A stretch of 64,000 bases of DNA from Emiliania huxleyi CCMP1516. Its lineage: Eukaryota; Haptophyta; Isochrysidales; Noelaerhabdaceae. Under the pieces are notes generated by a model. The model was not told the DNA's origin, did not search any database, and worked only from the letters and a program-made list of their open reading frames with translations. This document shows, piece by piece, positions 41,532 through 51,824 of the stretch (the stretch's first letter is position 1; the number at the start of each line of letters is the position of its first letter). The translations under genes were made by a program, and so were the position numbers. Location: positions 815,532 to 879,531 of the forward strand of contig NW_005200507.1 of assembly GCF_000372725.1 (NCBI RefSeq), written 5' to 3'.

Positions 41532-44500
41532 TCACTGCTGCATGGCGGGGAGGTCGAGCTTGTGTTGGAACGCAATCCGCATGGCGAGGGGGATGTCGTC
41601 CTCCTCGAGGGGCTTTGGGTCTTCCTTGTCGGACCCGTTGCGCTTCACGTAGTACAGCGCCTTGCGGCCCCAAGACTGCATGCGGGCGATCACGAAGCCG
41701 CCGCCAAGAGCAGAGCTGGAGGGGATGCCACCGCCGCCACCACCACCACCATCTCCACCGCCGCCATCTCCACCGCTGCCGCCGCCGCCGCCGCCGCCGC
41801 CGCCGTCTGCACCGCCGTCTCCACCGCCGTCTCCACCGCCGCCGTGGTCGCCTGCGCGCCCACCGCCGCCTCCTGCACCGCCTCCACCCAGGCCGGCGGC
41901 CGCTGGCCGATAGGTCAAGACTGACTTGTTGGTCGTGTCCCAGTAAAATACGCGGCTCGTCTCGTCAGGCACCTCCTCCCAGCCCGCCGGGAGCGTGACG
42001 GTCTTGTCCTCCGCCGCCGCAGGCTCCGCGGCGCGTCCCTCTTGCGATGGAGACGGCGAGTCCAGCGGCTTTGCCGGCTTGATCGGTAGCGCGCGCGCCG
42101 TGAATGGGCCGTCCAACGCGAGCAGCGGCTGCGAGGCTGCCGCCATGACAGGGGTAGGTGCCGCCGCCGCCGAGGCGCTCAGCGGCGCCATCATCGCCGC
42201 AGACTGCGCGGGCACCGGCGACATCGGCGGCGGCATCAGATCGTGGGTGTGGCCGTACTTGGACAGCAGCTTTTGCCGGAGCTCAGCCTCGCGGCCCGGC
42301 ACCGCGTAATGGCGCGCAATCTCCTTGACGGCCGCTCCGTCCCGCTCGATGAGGCGGGTGGGCTCGAACTCGCCGTAGAACCGGCGCAGCTGCGTGAGGA
42401 GCGTCGCGTAAGCCGCCTCGCTCGCCTCCTCCTCAACATCCGGTGCAGTCGCCACGGGCTTGGTAGCCGCCTTCGCCACCGCCTTGGGCGTGGCCGCCGT
42501 CTTGAGCGAGATCGCGCCCAGGCCCGTCGCTGTCAATGAGACGACGCGCTTCGCCGGCGAAGATGGGAGCTGTGGCCGAGCGTTCCTCGCAGAGAGCGGG
42601 AAATGACGATGCCTCGTGATGTCGATTCCGGGCAGCTTGAGCGTCGATGCCTTCGGAAGGACCGCCGCAGCGGCCGCCTGCGCGGGTGCCTCCGGCGGCG
42701 CGGTCTCCTTGCCCACGGGCTCCTCGACCAGCTTGGCGTCGCCCGGCGCAGGGGCGGGTTCCGCCTCCATGCTGCGCTGCTCGGGCGCCAGCGTCTCGCT
42801 CTCGCCTTCAGCTGCACCGGCCTCCGCTTGCTCGAAACGCTTGCGAGCGGGCGCGGGAGACGGAGTCGTTTCCATCTTGTCCTCGGTTGTCTTCGCTGAG
42901 GCCTGTGTGGTGTTGTCCTCGGCCTCGTCTTCAGAGGTCTCTGAGTACGTTTCCGAGTCCCGCGCCCCGTCCACCTCGATCTCGAGATCGTCGCGCGCTG
43001 CCTCGTCTCGACGGATCGTCTCGCTCACACTCGGAGGGCCCACGGGCGGCGCCGCCTCGGCCTCCAGCTCTGCTTGCTGCGCAGTCTCCGCCTTCGCCTC
43101 CTCCTCCAGCCTCACCCGCTCCTCCTCCAGACGCCGTCGCTCCGCCTCAGCCTCCGCCGCCGCAGCCGCAGCCGCAACTGCTGCGGCAGCCGCAGCCGCA
43201 GCAGCCGCAGCCGCAGCCGCAGCGGCCGCAGCCTCCGCCGCAGCCTCTGCCTTGCGCCGCGCCTCCTCCTCCAGCCTCACCCGCTCCGTCTCCGCCGCGG
43301 CCGCAGCCTCGGCCTCTTGCTTGCGGGCCGCCGCCTCCTCCAGACGCCGACGCTCCGCCTCCTCCGCCACCGCCCTCTCCGCCTCGATTCGAGCCGACTC
43401 GGCGCGCGCGGCCTCCCGTTCCGCCGCCTCCTTCTCCTGCGCCGCCTTCTCGGCCTCGGCTCGGGCGGCTTCCTCCAGACGTCGGCGCTCCGCCGCCGCC
43501 GCCTCCGCCGCCGCAGCGTCTGCCGCAATTTGCTCTCGGCGAGCCTTCTCTGCTGCCTCTGCCGCGGCCTGCTCTTGGCGAGCCTTTTCCGCCGCCTCCT
43601 TCTCCTGCGCCGCCTTCTCGGCCTCGGCGCGGGCTGCTTCCTCCAGACGCCGACGCTCCGCGTCAGCCTCCGCCGCCGCAGCAGCAGCCGCAGCGGCCGC
43701 AGCCGCAGCCGCAGCCTCCGCCTTGCGCCGTGCCTCCTCCTCCAGCCTCACCCGCTTCGTCTCCGCCGCGGCCGCAGCCTCGGCCTCTTGCTTGCGGGCC
43801 GCCTCCTCCTCCAGACGCCGACGCTCCGCCTCCTCCGCCGCCGCCCTCTCCGCCTCGATTCGAGCCGACTCGGCGCGCGCGGCCTCCCGTTCCGCCGCCT
43901 CCTTCTCCTGCGCCGCCTTCTCGGCCTCGGCTCGGGCGGCTTCCTCCAGACGTCGGCGCTCCGCCGCCGCCGCCTCCGCCGCCGCAGCGTCTGCCGCAAT
44001 TTGCTCTCGGCGAGCCTTCTCTGCTGCCTCTGCCGCGGCCTGCTCTTGGCGAGCCTTTTCCGCCGCCTCCTTCTCCTGCGCCGCCTTCTCGGCCTCGGCG
44101 CGGGCTGCTTCCTCCAGACGCCGACGCTCCGCCTCAGCCTCCGCCGCCGCAGCAGCAGCCGCAGCGGCCGCAGCCGCAGCCGCAGCCTCCGCCTTGCGCC
44201 GTGCCTCCTCCTCCAGCCTCACCCGCTTCGTCTCCGCCGCGGCCGCAGCCTCGGCCTCTTGCTTGCGGGCCGCCGCCTCCTCCAGACGCCGACGCTCCGC
44301 CTCCTCCGCCGCCGCCCTCTCCGCCTCGATTCGAGCCGACTCGGCGCGCGTGGCCTCCCGTTCCGCCGCCTCCTTCTCCTGCGCCGCCTTCTCGGCCTCG
44401 GCTCGGGCGGCTTCCTCCAGACGTCGGCGCTCCGCCGCCGCCGCCTCCGCCGCCGCAGCGTCTGCCGCAATTTGCTCTCGGCGAGCCTTCTCTGCTGCCT

Positions 44501-45272
44501 CTGCCGCGGCCTGCTCTTGGCGAGCCTTTTCCGCCGCCTCCTTCTCCTGCGCCGCCTTCTCGGCCTCGGCGCGGGCTGCTTCCTCCAGACGCCGACGCTC
44601 CGCCTCAGCCTCCGCCGCCGCAGCAGCAGCCGCAGCGGCCGCAGCCGCAGCCGCAGCCTCCGCCTTGCGCCGTGCCTCCTCCTCCAGCCTCACCCGCTCC
44701 GTCTCCGCCGCGGCCGCAGCCTCGGCCTCTTGCTTGCGGGCCGCCTCCTCCTCCAGACGCCGACGCTCCGCCTCCTCCGCCGCCGCCCTCTCCGCCTCGA
44801 TTCGAGCCGACTCGGCGCGCGCGGCCTCCCGTTCCGCCGCCTCCTTCTCCTGCGCCGCCTTCTCGGCCTCAGCGCGGGCTGCCTCCCCCTCCTCCTCCTC
44901 CGCTGTCGCCCACGGCTGTGGTGCTGCCAGAGGAAGCTCGTCTGGCGGCGCCCACTCCTCTGTTGGTGCGTCTGCCTCGTCGAGCACGCCTCCAGGGTAT
45001 CCTCCTTCAAACGCCACCTTCTTCTTGCGGCGGCGCGGCTCGACCTTGCGCTTGCTGTGCGGTGGAGATGGAGAGGAGCCGGTCAGCGGCTTGATCTTGC
45101 CTTCGCCAGGTGAGAGCACGCCGGTGAGCACTGGACCGTTCTCGGAGGCCTCGTAGTTTTTGCGCTCGTTGCTCCACCACGCGAGCGGCTGCAGGCGCGT
45201 CCGCTGGCCGACGCGTCGCGTGGTGGTGGTCGCCTCCGGTTTCGCTGGCTCCGGCTTGCGCTTTGAGGACAT
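41532..45272 (-). CDS. Long protein with CENP-C-like motif, E/A/R helix repeats and degenerate WW domain
   Basis: The first ATG is 45272 (1246 aa; the frame is open to a GTG at 45377). Residues about 19-55 read RRVGQRTRLQPLAWWSNERK and later TGVLSPG, matching the CENP-C motif layout (RR..RT+..P..WW..ER...GVLSP). A long A/E/R/K-rich segment follows, made of nearly four 157-residue repeats and predicted as a single alpha helix or coiled coil. A later helical module contains RRFYGEFEPTRLIERDG...LLSKYG. Next comes a WW-like domain (GWEEVPDETSRVFYWD) whose second Trp is replaced, then a Gly-rich run and a conserved-looking C-terminus. A kinetochore or chromatin role is inferred from the N-terminal motif only. 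No intron is needed. Confidence 0.65.
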   Translation of the reverse strand: MSSKRKPEPAKPEATTTTRRVGQRTRLQPLAWWSNERKNYEASENGPVLTGVLSPGEGKIKPLTGSSPSPPHSKRKVEPRRRKKKVAFEGGYPGGVLDEADAPTEEWAPPDELPLAAPQPWATAEEEEGEAARAEAEKAAQEKEAAEREAARAESARIEAERAAAEEAERRRLEEEAARKQEAEAAAAAETERVRLEEEARRKAEAAAAAAAAAAAAAAAEAEAERRRLEEAARAEAEKAAQEKEAAEKARQEQAAAEAAEKARREQIAADAAAAEAAAAERRRLEEAARAEAEKAAQEKEAAEREATRAESARIEAERAAAEEAERRRLEEAAARKQEAEAAAAAETKRVRLEEEARRKAEAAAAAAAAAAAAAAAEAEAERRRLEEAARAEAEKAAQEKEAAEKARQEQAAAEAAEKARREQIAADAAAAEAAAAERRRLEEAARAEAEKAAQEKEAAEREAARAESARIEAERAAAEEAERRRLEEEAARKQEAEAAAAAETKRVRLEEEARRKAEAAAAAAAAAAAAAAAEADAERRRLEEAARAEAEKAAQEKEAAEKARQEQAAAEAAEKARREQIAADAAAAEAAAAERRRLEEAARAEAEKAAQEKEAAEREAARAESARIEAERAVAEEAERRRLEEAAARKQEAEAAAAAETERVRLEEEARRKAEAAAEAAAAAAAAAAAAAAAAAAVAAAAAAAEAEAERRRLEEERVRLEEEAKAETAQQAELEAEAAPPVGPPSVSETIRRDEAARDDLEIEVDGARDSETYSETSEDEAEDNTTQASAKTTEDKMETTPSPAPARKRFEQAEAGAAEGESETLAPEQRSMEAEPAPAPGDAKLVEEPVGKETAPPEAPAQAAAAAVLPKASTLKLPGIDITRHRHFPLSARNARPQLPSSPAKRVVSLTATGLGAISLKTAATPKAVAKAATKPVATAPDVEEEASEAAYATLLTQLRRFYGEFEPTRLIERDGAAVKEIARHYAVPGREAELRQKLLSKYGHTHDLMPPPMSPVPAQSAAMMAPLSASAAAAPTPVMAAASQPLLALDGPFTARALPIKPAKPLDSPSPSQEGRAAEPAAAEDKTVTLPAGWEEVPDETSRVFYWDTTNKSVLTYRPAAAGLGGGGAGGGGGRAGDHGGGGDGGGDGGADGGGGGGGGGSGGDGGGGDGGGGGGGGIPSSSALGGGFVIARMQSWGRKALYYVKRNGSDKEDPKPLEEDDIPLAMRIAFQHKLDLPAMQQ
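43085..44885 (-). repeat. 471-bp coding tandem repeat
   Basis: Nearly four copies with a 471-bp (157-codon) period, almost identical to each other, encode the A/E/R helix. Equivalent points recur at 43277, 43748, 44219 and 44690. Sub-repeats of about 16-22 residues (AEKAAQEKEAAE...) lie inside each unit. Confidence 0.9.
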
Positions 45273-46427
45273 CCCAACGTCGATGCAACCAACGCCGAGC
45301 GAGACGCTTCTGTGGACAGCGTCTATACCTGGAGCCGAGAACGGTCGGGAGGGCTCCTTTGTCGCTTTCGGCAACACCGAGGCGTTCTACATGGTCGCGG
45401 GCTGGTCGTGGGGCATGGGCCCTACTGCGAGGAGGGAGAGGGAGGTGAGGGGGAGGGAGAGGGGGGGGGAGGGGGGTGTGAGGGGTACGGGGGCGAGGGC
45501 ATGGAGGGGGAGAGGAAGAGCAAGGGCGAGAGGGGGCAAGGGACGGGTCGATGGCATACTAGGGGGGGGCAGGGTGGTGGGCGGCGATCGCCGCATACCG
45601 TCCTATATGGCGGCGAGTAAGTATCGGTTCGCTACGCCAGGGAGGACAAGGACGTCGACACGACACACGTGTGGTGCGCTAACCTCCGTCCGAGAAACCC
45701 TTCGTGCCGCTCCTCATCGCTGTCCGGGAGGAGGCCGATGGGCTTTTTGTTTTTTTTCGGTCCCATAGCTTACGCCGCGAGTAGGGGAAATGCCCACTGC
45801 TACCGCCTTCTTCTCGAGGTGTAGCGGCTGATTCTTTTGGGTGGCGAGGATTGGTGCGACCCATCCAGTGCTATCGCTGACGACAACATGCCGAGCGCCG
45901 GCCTCTGGCTGTAGGCACTGCTGCCGCAATGCCCTCACTCCGAAGCAGCACAGGACCACGCTCGCAATCGCGCGACGGCGGTTCATGCCTTCAGAGCGGG
46001 AGCGGCATGCCAGCGCGGACGTTCGACGTACGCGAACCGCCTCCATTTTCCCCGCTCCAACTTTTTTGAGAAAAATCGCGTTAAAAGAAGAAAGAAGCTT
46101 TTCCGTGAGCTCGGCGTTGCATGTTATCTCGACCCAGTGTCGACTGTCCCGTGTACGTCTGAGGTCTGACCTGGCCCCATTGGTCAGAGTTTTTGGCGGA
46201 GTGTTGAGAAGCACCCGTAGCGCGTAGGGAGCTAGGGAGGAAGCTGGGAGGGGAGACGAAAGCGCGATTACACTCACGCCCAGGGATCACCTTTCGCCTC
46301 TGAGTCTCAGCAGACGCAGCTAGGCATGCTCACGTAGCAAGGGGAATGGGGCCGCCCGCGGCGGGCTAGTCGGCACGGGCGCAACGCGGTCAGAGTTGGC
46401 TCGTCGCATACTGCACTAATCCGGCGG
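45273..46427. other. Intergenic
   Basis: About 1.15 kb upstream of the CENP-C-motif gene, with GGGAGAG tracts (about 45435-45500) and T runs (about 45745-45760). No gene is seen. Confidence 0.4.
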
Positions 46428-46997
46428 CTACCCGCGGTTGAGAGGGTTGTCGAGTGTGTTGAACCAGTCCATGAAGGGGTTGTCGGACCCCTTGGTCGCC
46501 GCCTCGGATGCGATGTTCCAGGGGTCGTCAGGGAAATCCCTCATCTTGTAGCCGTATTCGAACTTGTCGGTGCTCGCCTTCAGCTTTGGGTAAAACTTGT
46601 AGGCGCCCTTCAGGAGCTCGTCCTCGTTCTGGAATATGGCCATGCTCACGGCCTTCTCCTCGGAGTTGGAGCGCGGCACAGCGAGGCCGCCCACCAGGTA
46701 CCACTCGCTCGGCTCGCCGCCGCTGCTCACTGTTCGGACAGCGATCGAGTACTCGGGCGCGCCGCTCGCCTTGAGGCTGTCAAAATCCTTGGAAGCCTGC
46801 TGCGCCTTTGCGGATAACGGCGGCGGTGGCGCAGGCCCGGCGGCGGCGGCCCGCTTCTTTGGCGGCTTGGACGCGGGAGGAGGGGCTTTGGAGAAGCCCT
46901 TGGCCATCGCGACGACGGCCGCGTGTCGCCGACTGCAGGGCGGCTGCGTGTGCGGAACGAAAGCAGCGGCCGCGACGAGGAGCGCGGCGGAGAGCAT
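46428..46997 (-). CDS. HHL1-like plastid protein
   Basis: 189 aa from the ATG at 46997; a second ATG at 47024 is in frame but lengthens the leader. The leader MLSAALLVAAAAFVPHTQPP is a typical signal peptide plus Phe-x-Pro plastid motif. After a Pro/Lys/Ala-rich linker, the C-terminal 110 residues resemble plant HHL1 (hypersensitive to high light 1), a thylakoid protein linked to photosystem II repair. Shared features are EWYLVGGLAV, AIFQNEDELLKGAYKFYPKL, FEYGYKMRDFPDDPW and the final conserved Trp/Phe. I do not see the von Willebrand A part known in some relatives. Confidence 0.6.
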   Translation of the reverse strand: MLSAALLVAAAAFVPHTQPPCSRRHAAVVAMAKGFSKAPPPASKPPKKRAAAAGPAPPPPLSAKAQQASKDFDSLKASGAPEYSIAVRTVSSGGEPSEWYLVGGLAVPRSNSEEKAVSMAIFQNEDELLKGAYKFYPKLKASTDKFEYGYKMRDFPDDPWNIASEAATKGSDNPFMDWFNTLDNPLNRG

Positions 46998-48149
46998 ATA
47001 CACACCACACACACAGATGTACACTCACGGCAGAGCAGTCGGTTCCTCGAAATTCCACGCATGACGGGAATAAGAGAATTCGTGGCAGAAATTCTTTTTA
47101 TTTTTCTCTAGCGTGGATCGCGTGCCTGACGGCGTGCGAGGAGATCGACAAAACGCCGCAGTCGGAGGCGATCAAGTTCAGGGAGGCGACTGGGGACTCG
47201 TCCCTTCCTTCATTTCATCTCGATCTCCCAGTTCGGCGCCGCTGGGGATGGCTCGACATGCGCCCTGATGGACTCCACACCACGAAGATGGTGTCGGCGA
47301 TGTTCCTGACGGCGATACAGCGCAGGCACGGGCTCTACTTGTCGGTGATTGCGCCCACTCTCGTCGAGCCTGAGCCCTGGCCTCGATCGACACCTCGACA
47401 CCAACTCGAAGAAAGAGACACCTCGACACCCCATGCCAACTCGACACCCTCGACACCCCTCGACACCATCTAGGCCGGTACCATGCTCGCCGGTGTCAAG
47501 GTGCCAGACGGTGCAGCACTACCGTATAGGCGTGTGGAGCACCTCATTGGCCAGGTAGTGGACAACCGTATGGCTCTGTGCACTACGTGGCGTGGCTCGT
47601 TCACCCTTGCTTGCCGCGGTCATGGAAGATCGCGGCGCACATGGTTGGGCTCCAGGAGCGTATGAAGGGACCTAGGTATGATGTGTTTGGCCCGTGGCCG
47701 GTGTGCCCGCCGCACATCGCGGCGCAGTTCTTAGTGCTTTGCTGTTTTTGCTGCTAATCTCAAGATGAGAAGTTTACAATTTCTTCTCACTGCAGCACCT
47801 CGCCGCGCCGCCCAGCCGTGCAGCCCAGCCAGCCGGAGGCGGGCCGCAAATGTCCCAGCCGCGCCCCCGAGCGAGGCCGAGCGAGGCCGAGCGGACGAGC
47901 GGTCCCGAGCGAGCGGTCCCGAGCGAGCGGTCCCGAGCGGTCCCGAGGGTCCCGAGCGGTCCCGAGCGGTCCCGAGTGGCCCCAGAGCACCCCAGAGCAC
48001 CCCAGAGCCTACCTGAGAGCCCACGGCCGCTTGGCAGGCGGAGCGCCTGTTTCTTGTTATGACTAATGACAATGGTCGCGAGCCACAGTGCAATAACGCG
48101 CCTTCTTTCTTATTATTGCTCGCGCATCTCGCCCACACGCCACGCGGCG
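46998..48149. other. Intergenic, simple repeats
   Basis: 1.15 kb between divergent genes. CTCGACACC repeats (about 47390-47470) and GAGCGGTCCC/CCCCAGAGCA repeats (about 47875-48010) are present. No gene is recognised. Confidence 0.4.
47875..48010 (+). repeat. Short tandem repeats (GAGCGGTCCC, CCCCAGAGCA)
   Basis: Several copies of each 10-bp unit in succession. Confidence 0.75.
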
Positions 48150-49648
48150 ATGAGCCACGCGCCGATGAGACTCTCGCTCTTGCTGCTGGCCAGCCTCTCG
48201 CTCGTCGACGCGTCGAGGATCGCTGCGCCACCCGCCTCGTCGCTCACCCTTCGCCGCCTGCGCGGCGGCGAGGCAGAGGCGGAGGCCGCCGCCGCCGCAG
48301 CCGCCGCAGGGTCAAAGAACGAGGGCTCCTCGGAGGACGGAGACGACGAGGCCGAGGTCGCCGCGGCGCTCGCCGCCCTCTCGCGGTCTATCGACGCCTT
48401 CATGGACCAGTTCGCGCAACTCGAGTTGGGCGTGCTCTCGACCGCACGGCCGAGCATCCTCGGCCGCAAGGCGTCGCCAGAGGCAATCGCATCCAGGCCA
48501 GACCGCAGGGCCTTCAAGGAGGCACACCGGCACTTTTGCGAGGTTCACCGGCTGATGCGCGGCGAGTCTGACGAGGCGCTTCCCGCGGCGGCCGGCTCGA
48601 TGCAGCTCTTGCGGCAGGCGGCGCTCTACCTCTCAGATGACGAGGCGGCGGCCAAGGAGAATGTGCGGGCGGTGCCGGCCGAGACGGTGGAGAAGCTGGC
48701 AGCGCTGCGGGCCGCGGGCCGCCGCAAGGCGGGCGGGACGGTCGCCAGCGCCCTCTCCCAGCTACGCGCGGCGCTCGCGGGCCCGCTCGAGGCGCACAGC
48801 AAGCTGGTCGCTGCGCTCGGCGCGAGTCAGGTCCAGCCGGTGCCGGCGGCGCTCAGCCGCGAGGCGGTGACCGCGAAGCTGAACACGGTGCCGACCTTCT
48901 GCCTGCTCGACGGGCAGTCGCGCGTGGTCGGCATGCGCGAGGAGGAGGGCGCCACCCCCACCGCCTGCTTCTACACGGACCCGGCCGAGGTCGAAGCTTG
49001 CCCCTCGAGCCGCGGAGGGAGGAGCTGAGTGGTCACCGCGTCGACGGACCTGTCTAGGCGAGGGCCGTGCTCGAGTCGGCGAAGCGGGCGATGCCGGACG
49101 TGCGCGGGCTGCACCTCGGCGTGACGCCGCTCGGGCGCGCCTTCGCCGCGTGCGGTGGCTGGCCGGGCGATGAGCCGCAGGGCCACATCGCGAGCACGCT
49201 CAAGCTGCAGGGCAGCGCGGCTGTGCGCGAACAGATGGGGCCCTTCCTGCGCGAGCAGGCGGAGAAGCAGGGGCTGCCCGAGGCAGCGTGGCAGCTGCCC
49301 GTCTTTTGCACCGACCAGCTGCAGTCGGCGCACGCGATGCCCTTCTTCCTCTCGCGCGAGGCGCTCGTGGACGCGTGGGTGGTCGCCGGCCTCGAGCGCG
49401 ACGCTGTGCCGGACTCGCTCACGGCGATGGACTTGCGCGTGCTGGTGCACCAGATGTCGACCACCGACAAGTTCGCGTGGAACACGGTCAACCTCCTCGC
49501 CTCGCGGGAGGCAGTCGACCTCGTGAGCGAGGCGTACGCCGAGGGGCGCGCCGTCGCGGCCGCGCGCAGCGGGGGAGGGGCTGCGGAGAGCGCCGCGGCA
49601 GCGCTGGACGCTGCCGAGGCGGGCGAGGAGGAGGAGGAGGAGGCCTGA
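48150..49648 (+). CDS. Tic22-like plastid import protein
   Basis: Tic22 proteins act as soluble chaperone-like factors between the plastid envelope membranes. The ATG is at 48150 (or 48165). The leader MRLSLLLLASLSLVDASRIA is followed by LTLRRLRGGE, a common pre-protein context in this type of alga. Exon 1 (to 48995) contains VPTFCLLDGQSRVV and ACFYTDPAEVE. Exon 2 (49058-49648) continues AVLESAKRAMPDVRGLHLGV and later LPVFCTDQLQ with PFFLSREALVDAW, the two-lobed pattern of the family. The tail is acidic. The intron is either GC-AG from 48996 or GT-AG from 48990; both keep phase. Length is about 478 aa, longer than plant Tic22. Confidence 0.68.
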
Positions 49649-49985
49649 GGGCTCGTGCCGCGCTGCCGCCAATGAGCCGCGATCTGGTGCGGCTGCGGGC
49701 GATCGGTGGCCTCCGCCCGAGCCAAAGCGGCGCGGCGGCGGGCGCGATCGAGAGCCACAGCCACAGCCACAGCCAGCGCCGGGGCCGCTACCGGTGCCGG
49801 TGCTGTATACATCTCACATCTACAGATGCACCCCCGGAGCGAACTCAAAGCCATTAGTGCGGGCGCCGGTCGCCCTTTCCAAATCCGAAGAGTTTTCAGG
49901 TGGACCATCAATAGTTACCGAGATATGGCCGCTCAAAGTCTGAGACCTGTCACAAAAGTGATGCACGTATTGGGAGCGTGACTGG
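49649..49985. other. Intergenic
   Basis: 337 bp with a GCCACA repeat near 49755. No gene is seen. Confidence 0.4.
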
Positions 49986-50042
49986 TAGGGTTAGGGTTAG
50001 GGTTAGGGTTAGGGTTAGGGTTAGGGTTAGGGTCAGGGTTAG
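49986..50042 (+). repeat. Interstitial telomere repeat array 1 (TTAGGG)
   Basis: About nine TTAGGG units, one with a C variant. Confidence 0.95.
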
Positions 50043-50280
50043 TCGTGTTGTGTCTGTATATGCCAGCGTTGCACAGGGTTCTGCGCTGGGATCTGGCCCC
50101 ACAGCGCCGAGGCGCCGACGACTAAGACTCAGCCCCGCACGCTGACCTAGGGTTAGGGTTAGGGTTAGGGTTAGGGTTAGGGTTAGTCTTCTTGTGTTTG
50201 TATGCCAGCGTTGCAGAGTTCTGCGCTGGGATCTGGCCCCAGCGACGACGAGTAAGACTCAGCACCGCACGCTGACCCCA
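50043..50280 (+). repeat. Duplicated telomere-associated unit
   Basis: A segment of about 100 bp beginning TCGTGTTGTGTCTGTATATG and ending GCACGCTGACC follows array 1. A shorter, similar version (TCTTCTTGTG...GCACGCTGACC) follows array 2, so array plus segment is duplicated in tandem. Confidence 0.85.
50148..50187 (+). repeat. Interstitial telomere repeat array 2 (TTAGGG)
   Basis: About six and a half TTAGGG units in the same orientation as array 1. Confidence 0.95.
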
Positions 50281-50284
50281 CCAA

Positions 50285-50660
50285 ATGCCGCCTCAGGGCG
50301 CCAGCCACCTCTTACACGCGGCCGGCGCCCTCTCGCGGCAAAAGGGTCGAGCGAGCGGGCAGAGTCGCGATGTCTGCGCACCCGCGCGTGCCGATGGGAG
50401 GCACACGCAATCCAGAGAGGCCCTGTCACGCCGCCAGTAGCGTTCTCCGCACTCCCCAGCCACGCCACCAATTGCCGCCTCAGGGCGCCAGCGGCCGGCG
50501 CCCTCTCGCGGCAAAAGGGTCGAGCGAGCGGGCAGAGTCGCGATGTCTGCGCACCCGCGTGCCGATGGGAGGCACACGCAATCGAGAGAGGCCCTGTCAC
50601 GCCACCAGTAGCGAGGGTCGAGCGAGCGGGCAGAGTCGCGATGTCCCTGCGCACCTGGGT
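50285..50660 (+). repeat. Tandem repeat of about 180 bp
   Basis: Two copies starting GCCGCCTCAGGGCGCCAG (about 50287 and 50478), plus a third partial copy of the GGGTCGAGCGAGCGGGCAGA part at about 50606. Confidence 0.85.
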
Positions 50661-50983
50661 GTTCGCCGCCTATATGCTCTATCCTGTGCCAAGACGGACA
50701 CGTTTCGACAATCAAATGAAAATCCCTGAAAATTTGCGGCCGCCCCTCGAAATTTGCTGATCAAAATTTGCGGTGGCCCGGAATCGAAACCTGTAAGGTG
50801 GCAGCCAGCCCATAGCCATATGCCTGTGACCGCTGTGCCTGTGGTTGAGGCCGTTGAGCACACCGCAATCTGAGGCATCTCTACCGGTCTCTCTCTCCGT
50901 ACTCCGATTTTCTGTATCTGTGTCTCGTTCCCATTCGACATGAATGATGAGAAAGGGCAGCTACCACCTACCAGCTTTGACCT

Positions 50984-51080
50984 TTGTGCGACGGTGTATC
51001 ATTCACTTTATGCCACCGCACCGTTGCATATCCGGATATGCAACGGTGGCATAAAGTGAATGATTCATACACCGTCGCAA
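50984..51080. repeat. Near-perfect palindrome, about 48-bp arms
   Basis: Arms TGCGACGGTGTATCATTCAC...GCATATCC and its inverse meet at TCCGGA (51031-51036), with two 4-bp indels. A further copy of one arm is at 52274-52326, so this may be the terminal inverted repeat of a DNA transposon or a folded-back element. Confidence 0.75.
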
Positions 51081-51824
51081 AACTGCATTGGGTCTCGAGT
51101 TCGAATCCCGCAGTTCGAGACCGCCTACCGTTACGCAAAGCATGGCATCCGCCTCCGCTCTTGCGCTGCTCGCTCGCCCGGGCGGAGGACATGGCCGCCG
51201 AGGAGGCGAGTGGGCACCTGCCAGGCCTTCCGCAGGCAGCCTATTGGGCAGACTGAGGGTCAGCTCTGCGTGGCGTGGCCCGTGCGCTGCGCTGCGCAAA
51301 GCTGCGGGTGGTGAGGGAGCATCTGGTGCTTCCACTGGGAGGCGCGCACCTCCTGCAGCTGGTGGAGGGCCGTGCTGCCGTGTGCCTGCTCCGTGGACAG
51401 GACAGGGAGGCGGCGCCGCAGCGCCACGGCCTCCGCTGCTTGCCGGTGCAGCAATGTGCTGCCTGGTGAGCAGCCTGCTGGTTCTGTGTGCGGCGTTGAC
51501 GAGGCTGCAGTGGCACTGTACTGCATGCCACGGCGAGTGGCGCGCGGCGCGCGCGTCGCCGAGCGTGGCACGGGAGGCGCGAGAGGCGCGGCTGTCGGTC
51601 AACCCCGCGGCGCATGCGCGCCGCGGAAGCTGCTCGACAGGCGACTTCATTGCGAACGCGGTCGCCGTTACTCCAACTTTGCTTTGCCGATCAAAAGTGC
51701 CCGTCCTTTGCTTTTTAGCCGCCGAAATTTAGCATGCTGTTTTTCTTTATAGGTGCCTCGCAGCTGCGTATTCTCGTATTATCTTCGAGTAAGGGATCGC
51801 GTGGGGGCGGTACGTATTCCCGTA

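Noticed and set aside
42616-45156. Very long plus-strand frames (Ala/Ser-rich and Pro-rich, over 800 codons) opposite the CENP-C-motif gene
   Set aside because: They mirror the GC-rich E/A/R repeats on the minus strand; composition alone keeps them open. Only the minus frame has domain-like sequence.
49986-50187. True chromosome end
   Set aside because: Genes and unique sequence continue on both sides, and the arrays are short.
51085-51115. tRNA-like B box GTTCGAATCCCGC
   Set aside because: No cloverleaf around it; it lies beside the palindrome and may be part of a repeat.
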